From contig CM052356.1 of NCBI GenBank assembly GCA_028551475.1, forward strand, positions 12,799,884-12,863,883: 64,000 nucleotides of DNA, read 5' to 3'. The stretch comes from Casuarina equisetifolia (taxonomy: Eukaryota > Streptophyta > Magnoliopsida > Fagales > Casuarinaceae). Positions 57,701 to 64,000 of this stretch are shown here, piece after piece. A model generated the notes under the pieces. The model saw only the letters and a list, made by a program, of their open reading frames with translations, had not been told where the DNA came from and did not search any database. Each line of letters begins with the position of its first letter. Position 1 is the stretch's first letter. The position numbers and the translations under genes were made by a program.

Positions 57701-59980
57701 TTCACTTGTCCTTATGGTACCTTTGCTTTTAGAAGAATGCCCTTCGGTCTTTGTAATGCACCAGCCACTTTTCAGAGATGCATGATGGCCATTTTTTCTG
57801 ATATGGTTGAAAAATTCATTGAAATTTTCATGGATGATTTTTCTGTATTTGGTTCATCATTTGACATTTGTTTAGATAATTTAGCAAGGGTCTTACAAAG
57901 GTGTGAGGAGACTAACCTTGTTTTGAATTGGGAGAAGTGTCATTTTATGGTGCAGGAAGGAATAGTGCTTGGGCATAAGATATCTAAAAAAGGATTAGAG
58001 GTTGATCGAGCTAAAGTGGAGGTCATTGCAAAACTGCCCCCACCAACATCAGTGAAACTTGTTAGAGGCTTTTTAGGGCATGCAGGATTCTATAGGCGAT
58101 TCATAAAAGATTTTTCTAAAATCGCTAGACCTCTTTCAAGTTTGTTGGTTAAAGATGTGAAATATAACTTTTCTGATGAATGCTTGCAGGCTTTTAACAC
58201 TTTAAAAGAAAAGTTAGTATCAGCACCAATCATGGCAGCACCAGAATGGGACTTACCTTTTGAGCTAATGTGTGATGCTAGTGATTTTGCAGTAGGAGCT
58301 GTTTTGGGACAACAGAAGAATGGAGTTTTTCAGACCATTTACTATGCCAGTCGAACCTTGTCAGGTGCACAATTGAATTATTCAACAACAGAAAAAGAAC
58401 TTTTGGCAGTAGTATTTGCTTTTGATAAATTTCGTTCTTATCTAATTGGTTCAAAAGTTATTGTTTATTCTGACCACTCTGCTCTTAAGCATCTACTTGA
58501 AAAGAAAGAATCAAAACCTAGGTTAATCAGGTGGATTCTATTGCTACAAGAGTTTGATTTGGAGATCAAGGATAAGAAGGGGACCGAAAATCTAGTTGCA
58601 GATCATTTGTCCAGAATTCCCAATCTGAAGGAAGAAGATCAACTGATTATGGAAGAATTTCCTGATGAAAACATTTTTGCGCTCCAATCCATCCAAATTC
58701 CCTGGTATGCTGATTTTGTCAATTATTTGGTAAGTAATGTTCTTCCTCCTGAAATGTCATATCAACAAAGAAAAAAATTCTTTTCTGACCTCAAACATTA
58801 TTTTTGGGAAGAGCCTTTCTTGTTTAAAGTATGTGTAGACCAGGTTATAAGGAGATGTGTTCCTGAGGAAGAGATGGCTAGTATCCTACACCATTGTCAT
58901 GCTAGAGAAGCTGGTGGTCATTTTGGTGCCACCAGAACTTCAGCTAAGGTTTTACAGTCTGGATTTTATTGGCCTACATTTTTTAGAGATGCATATTCAT
59001 ATGTAGTTGCATGTGATCAATGTCAAAGAACTGGGAATATTTCTAGGAAACATGAGATGCCTCTAAACAATGTTGTTGTGTGTGAGTTATTTGATGTTTG
59101 GGGTATTGATTTCATGGGACCCTTTCCACCTTCTTATGGAAATATGTATATTTTGGTGGCTGTTGAGTATGTGTCTAAGTGGGTAGAAGCAGTAGCATTG
59201 CCTATAAATGATGCTAAAGTTGTGGTTAAATTCTTAAAGAAAAATATTTTTACCCGTTTTGGCACTCCTAGGGCAATCATAAGTGATAGAGGGACCCATT
59301 TTTGCAACAAATAATTTGAAGCACTTTTGGGTAAGTATGGGGTTACCCATAAGATTGCTACCCTTTATCACCCTCAAACTAGTGGTCAAGTTGAGATATC
59401 AAATAGGGAAATTGAGAGAATTTTGGAAAAAACTGTGAATGCCTCAAGGAAAGATTGGTCAATGAAACTTGATGATGCACTTTGGGCCTATAGAACAACA
59501 TTCAAAACACCAATTGGAATGTCTCCTTTTAGGCTAGTGTTTGGGAAGGCTTGTCATCTACCGGTAGAATTAGAGCATAAAGCATATTGGGCTTTGAAAT
59601 TTTTGAACTTTGATATGCAGTCTGCAAGTGAAACTCGATTGTTGCAGCTGAATGAATTGCAGGAATTACGAGATGAGGCCTACGAAAATGCCAAAATATA
59701 CAAGGAGCGGACAAAAAGATGGCATGACAAACACATATTAAGGAGATAGTTTGTGGTTGGCCAAAAAGTATTACTTTATCATTCTCGTCTTAAATTGTTT
59801 CCAGGTAAATTGCGGTCTCGATGGTCTGGCCCTTTCATAGTCACTAAGGTATTCCCATATGGAGCAATAGAAATTGCAAATGACACCCAAGGCACGTTTA
59901 AGGTGAATGGTCAGCGTTTGAAGCCCTACTTTGAGGGAGTCAATATGCAGAAGACTACCATTGATCTTCTTCCTCCTTGA
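54734..59980 (+). pseudogene. Athila gag-pol, one frame broken by three stops
   Basis: All segments share one reading frame, interrupted by TAG (54899-54901), TAA (59312-59314) and TAG (59747-59749). The main open part (54974-59314, 1446 codons) holds the gag core (about residues 1-170) and a zinc knuckle [13 protein letters not shown] (221-233). Protease has its active site CDLGAS (Asp508). RT has FMDD at 952-955, and RNase H has Asp1101 in CDASDF. The integrase N-terminal HHCC region is at about 1305-1348, with catalytic Asp at 1379 and 1438. The third catalytic acidic residue and the C-terminal part lie beyond the second stop (59327-59749 and 59753-59980). RT and protease motifs look intact. 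As it stands, full integrase cannot be made without readthrough. Confidence 0.93.
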
Positions 59981-61301
59981 GTAGCAACATTGAAGATAGT
60001 TTGGCTGAAAACTATAAAGCAAGCGCTTCTTGGGAGGCAACCCAAGCATTTTATTGGTTCTTTTGTTGAAAATTTTGTCACCACCATCTCCTCAAAGCTT
60101 TCTATGGCTATCACCTACAATCAGGGGAGTTTTCTCATTCCTATTTTACCTTTATTTTTGCTTTATTTCTTTTTACATTGAGGACAATGCTCCATTCAAG
60201 TTTGGGGGTGGGAAAATAAATCTTTTCTTGCTAAATCTAATTGAATTTTTCTCATGTCATGATTAAACCCTTTGTTTTGAATTCTTAGCGATTCTTAGGA
60301 AGATGTAGATTCTGTTCAAACCTACAATTGTGATGTGAGTTAAGTGTGATTCTGATTATGTTGATTCATTTATTAAGCACTAAAAGTCCTTCATTTTTTT
60401 AAATTGTGTGTATCTCTAGAGAACATTCATGTGAAGTATGTGATTTTCTTAGATCTCACTTGAATCTTAGAATTTGTTTGATTTTCTCTTGAGGTGAAAT
60501 CCTAGGCTGCATCTAATTGAGAAAATGATTTAGGCCATTCTTTGGATCGTTTGAGCCTTTCAAGCCAACCTTATTTATTTATCACTAGTCACCCCGCTGA
60601 GCCTTGATTTATATCCATTTTTTTATTTTGACATCCACATATATATACCTTTGAGCCTTTGATAAATTATCTTTTCGTCCCGCACCCTTGAACATGTTGA
60701 TTTTGAGTGAAAGAGAAGTCGAAGGGAAGGATGTTATATGGGAAGGATATTAATTGCAATGATTATGTAGCATAATATGTTGCTTTTGTGAATGCAAAAA
60801 AAAAAAAAAAAGAAGAAGAAGAAGAAAGCAAAGAAAGGAAGTGACAAAAGCTTAAATTAGATCCTAGAAAGCAATGTGTTCATGGGTGAATTTAGCCTAA
60901 ATGACTTTCATCTTACCCCTAGCCCAGCCTTACATTACAAGCTTATAAAAGTCCTATTGATTCTTGGTTAGATGATTGGCCTACATTAGTGGAGAGAGGA
61001 ATGAAAAGCAAACCTATGAGGTTTGGTTAAAGATTTTGAGAGATTGCATATTAATGTGGATCTATTTAGAGTGCATATAGTTGAAAAGATAAGGACTCAC
61101 ACTCACACATACGAACATGGTCAACATAGTTAAGAGTCTATCTTATCTTATGAACAATTGTTGTGTTTGCATGAAAGCTATATTTTTTCTTTGAATTGTT
61201 AAGTTGAGCAATTTTGAGTGAATTTCAAGAAAGGGTTTTGTCTGAAACTATTATCTCTTACTTTTGCTCGAGGACTAGCAAAATGTCAAGTTTGGGGGTT
61301 T
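59981..61301 (+). other. Non-coding region between Athila pol and 3' LTR
   Basis: No env-like frame is present. It starts with the conserved post-pol block around GCGCTTCTTGGGAGGCAACCC (60024-60044). An internal polypurine-like CAAGTTTGGGGGTGGG at 60197-60212 nearly repeats the true PPT at 61288-61301. An A run followed by (GAA)n lies at about 60798-60832. Confidence 0.8.
61288..61301 (+). other. Polypurine tract of the Athila element
   Basis: AAGTTTGGGGGTTT immediately precedes the 3' LTR start TGATAAC. Confidence 0.8.
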
Positions 61302-62739
61302 TGATAACTCTATTTTTATAGAGTTATTTTGACTATTTTAGGATATAAATAATACAAGTTTTATAAGATAATATTTAAGCTTTGATATATTTATGTAAAC
61401 TGGTGTTATTTATGCAGCAAACCCCAAAAGAGCAAAAGAAATAAAGGAAGAGAAAGTTACAAAAAGGCACGTGAAGAAGACAAGGAAAGAAAAAGAAGTC
61501 AAAAGAAGAAAAGAGGAGGCAACGTGTAAAGCAACAAAAGAGGAGGAAAAGGACAAAAAAGGACAAGAAAGGAAATAAAGGAAAAGGGGCAAAAAAGTGA
61601 ATTATTAAGGGAGAATCTTAGGACACGCATCCCAAGATAGAATAAAAAGGCAAAGGAACGTGAATTAAAAGGAGAGGAGAAGGCGCCGCACAAGAGTAGA
61701 GGAGAATAGGAGAGAGAAGAGAGAGAAGAGAGAGAAAAGAAGAAGAAGCCATGTGTTGCCGCCGAAATCAACCAAGGAAGAGAGAAAAAAGTGAGAGAAG
61801 AAAGAGAAAACCAAGAAAGAAAAAGAGAAATAGAGGCGCGAAAGCTTCCCTCTACTTCTTATCATTCTTGAATTGTAGGAATTCTGTGAGGAATTCTTAA
61901 AGAGAAGACAGTGTGGTGACAACTTTCCTGTTTTTCTATTTAAGATGTTTTGCTTAATTTCTACTATTGCTTTGGTTTGTTATTTCATTATGTTCTAAAT
62001 TTCTTTTGTTAGAGCGAAGATGTAGCCTAACTATGATGATGTGAATTTCATAAGTTTTTATGTTTTGCGAGATATTTTATTTATGTGAGTTATATATTAT
62101 TTATTCTTAATGCTTTTAAGTGATTGGCCACCACTTGAATGATATGATGTGCATGTTAGAGACTGAAAGGTAATAATATGCAATTGCTTCTTATAATATA
62201 TAACCATGAATTAAATGTGGATAGACATATACCATGTTATTTGTGTGGCTTTTGGTGATAAGATGATCGAAAGATTTATTGTAAACCAGGAATATTCACA
62301 AATCCTAATGCATTTGGTTTGTTTCAATTCACATATAGAGATATAGTGAATTAATGAACTAAATAGGTTTGCTATACCTAGACATAGGATAGTAAATAAA
62401 TTAGGAAGTTCCGCCATCACATGGGTAATATCATTCTTGTAGGCATAAACTATAAAAATTCATATCTAGTAGTTATGGTGAAATCGGAAGCTCTAACATG
62501 TTTCTCATCTTGATTTTTCTTACTTAGATTCAATTTTAATTAGTCTTGAGTTTTCGTTTTGAAAGTTTTAAATTTTAATTCATCATCAACAATATTTTGA
62601 TTTGCTAGATAAATTTTAGGATTTATTCATCATTAGTATTTAATTAGTTTAGTATTCACCAATCTTCGTGGGACGATACTTTTCTTATCATTATATTACT
62701 TGTTCGACATGTTCACTTGTATTTAAAATTCACCGAACA
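61302..62739 (+). repeat. 3' LTR of the Athila element
   Basis: 1438 bp, nearly identical to 53063-54499. Differences seen by direct comparison: GCAGTAAAC/GCAGCAAAC, AGCAGCAAA/AGCAACAAA, AAAGGAGC/AAAGGGGC, one extra A in the GAGAAAAA run, ACTTGGATT/ACTTAGATT, and TTCGATATG/TTCGACATG. Confidence 0.95.
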
Positions 62740-62744
62740 GTATT

Positions 62745-63625
62745 ACAGCAAGCCTAACTTGTTTTCACTCTTACTCTTATCATTTATAAGTAAATGTGCT
62801 AGGCTTTTCTATTTTGAATATATCATTCTTGAGAAGGCGTATTACAGTAAGCCTAACTTGTTTTCAAGGAGAGAAAATCCTTTTGATCTTATTGTGCCTC
62901 AAACTCTCTATAACTCTGTTTTGAGTTGAAGTATTTTTGTTTGTTTAGCTAAAGGTTTTGGTAGTATTGTTCTTTTGTGAAAGAAATTGTCATTGTTACC
63001 AATAGACATTTGTTATTGAACATGTAAGAGTGACTAATAGACTACTGTGTTACATGTTAAATCTTATTTGTCTAAACATAGGTATCTACTTGAGTTTCAT
63101 ATGTAATTTGGTTACATCATATCCTTGATTCTCAAGTGATTCTTAAGTGATTCTCAAGAGGTATTCATTATGCAAGAAGTTGATAGTTTCACTTTAATTG
63201 TGACGTTGTGTTGATTGCTTCAAGTTGCTACATCTTCTTTGCTTCTCTTCAAGAGATGGATTTTGGGTATTGTTTTTAAGAATTAAAGTTGAATTGTTGT
63301 TATTCATTCATAGACCGTGTGTGGTCTAGTGAGTGAAGCTTTTGTTGGGCTGATTGTATTGAGAAGTGAATTGTTGATCCTTGTGTTGTGTGAACAAAGG
63401 ATTTGGGTGTACTAAAAATTAAGAGAAAACTATTATATTTTAATAATAGGACTATCTTACTATTGGTAAGAGAGGGTGGAGGTAGGCTTGAGTATTTGGT
63501 CGAACCACTTGAACAATTCTTGTGTTCTTTATTCTTTGTTGTTATATTATTCATTCACCATAAATTAAAAAGAAAATAATAGACCCAATCCAACCCCCCC
63601 TTATTAGGTTAATCCATATCCAACA
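62745..63625 (+). mobile_element. 3' part of a copia-like LTR, target of the Athila insertion
   Basis: It continues the host sequence interrupted at 53062. It ends TTAATCCATATCCAACA, matching the end of the 37.9-39.5 kb solo LTR family (TTAATCCATAAAACCCAACA), and has its own GGAGGTAGGCTTGAG then CGAACCAC motif near 63478-63512. It seems to be a third member of that LTR family. Its 5' boundary lies before the Athila element and is unclear. Confidence 0.5.
62767..62865. repeat. Second copy of the 99-bp tandem duplication
   Basis: Starts ACTCTTACTCTTATC and ends AGCCTAACTTGTTTTC, matching the first copy (52986-53062 plus 62745-62766) with a few substitutions. Confidence 0.8.
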
Positions 63626-64000
63626 ATATTCACATTAATTGTGAATTGTATGTAAAAGCACAACATTTTTTTAGACCTTTGGTAAAATTAGCTTCCATTA
63701 ACTTAATTATTTATTTTGTCTAACATCAAAACATTACATTTTTTATTTCAACCAAATGTTGGCCGAATGGGTCACTTATTCAGTTCACGTGGGTTGTTCA
63801 TTCATTTAAGCTAACATTGCTATTTGAGTGGAAAAGTAGGAACACTTGACTGTGTTGTTTTAAGCCAAAGAACATACGGTAATTTAGCGGCAGCTTCGTC
63901 AGTTGTGCGTGCGTAATATACTCATCCGATATCCTCGGATCACTTGGCTCACTTGAAGACAAGTCATTTAACCCACACGACATCATTTTAGTGAAGGCTG
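63626..64000. other. Window end, nothing recognised
   Basis: Non-coding AT-rich sequence beyond the LTR end. No domain or repeat terminus is seen before the window stops. Confidence 0.4.

Larger units (their letters stand above)
53063..62739 (+). mobile_element. Athila-type Ty3/gypsy retrotransposon, structurally complete
   Basis: 9677 bp: 5' LTR 53063-54499, PBS 54506-54523, gag-pol 54734-59980, PPT 61288-61301, 3' LTR 61302-62739. The target duplication is GTATT (53058-53062 and 62740-62744). The PBS, complementary to tRNA-Asp, and the LTR start TGATAAC fit the Athila lineage. The two LTRs differ by five substitutions, all transitions, plus one single-base indel over about 1437 bp, so the insertion is recent. 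Three in-frame stops interrupt the coding region, and the 1.3 kb between pol and the 3' LTR contains no env-like frame. Confidence 0.95.

Overview
This is a window of plant nuclear DNA, most likely from a eudicot. The sequence is AT-rich. The host genes have many GT-AG introns, and their proteins are recognisable plant proteins: a plastid vitamin E enzyme and a ZEITLUPE-type circadian photoreceptor. Much of the rest is nested LTR retrotransposons and tRNA-derived SINE-like insertions. There are no bacterial-style operons, CRISPR arrays or phage genes. I cannot name the species.

The host genes lie between 4.5 and 31 kb, all on the minus strand. (1) 4499-13036 is a complete 12-exon homogentisate phytyltransferase gene (VTE2/HPT1 type, 385 aa), reconstructed exon by exon. 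(2) 19459-22068 is a three-exon gene for a 132-aa plant protein of unknown function with a proline-rich N-terminus. (3) 23760-31050 is a two-exon ADO1/ZTL gene (611 aa: LOV, F-box, Kelch). A 5.5-kb intron splits the codon of its light-reactive cysteine. A tRNA-Ala(TGC)-like gene with several stem and loop defects lies at 2037-2108. The genes act in unrelated processes (tocopherol synthesis, clock and flowering control) and show no sign of working together.

Between host genes 1 and 2 (13.7-18.3 kb) are decayed minus-strand Ty1/copia and chromovirus Ty3/gypsy fragments and one SINE. From about 32 kb to the end, almost everything I can identify is transposon. The parts are: a gypsy pol relic (32.4-33.4 kb); a low-coding LTR element (37435-49127) that received a solo copia-type LTR (37863-39467, TSD ACTAG) and a gypsy element (39734-46624); a SINE inside the integrase region of that gypsy element; inverted and truncated Athila-like LTR pieces (50.3-50.8 kb); and a structurally complete, young Athila-type element (53063-62739, TSD GTATT).

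The Athila element is the most informative object in the window. Its LTRs differ by only five substitutions and one single-base indel, yet its gag-pol frame carries three stops, and there is no env-like ORF. I found no convincing undescribed biological system. The points most worth following are the unknown 132-aa protein, the nested-insertion history, the hairpin made of Athila LTR sequence, the SINE-like pair and the G-quadruplex repeat upstream of ADO1.
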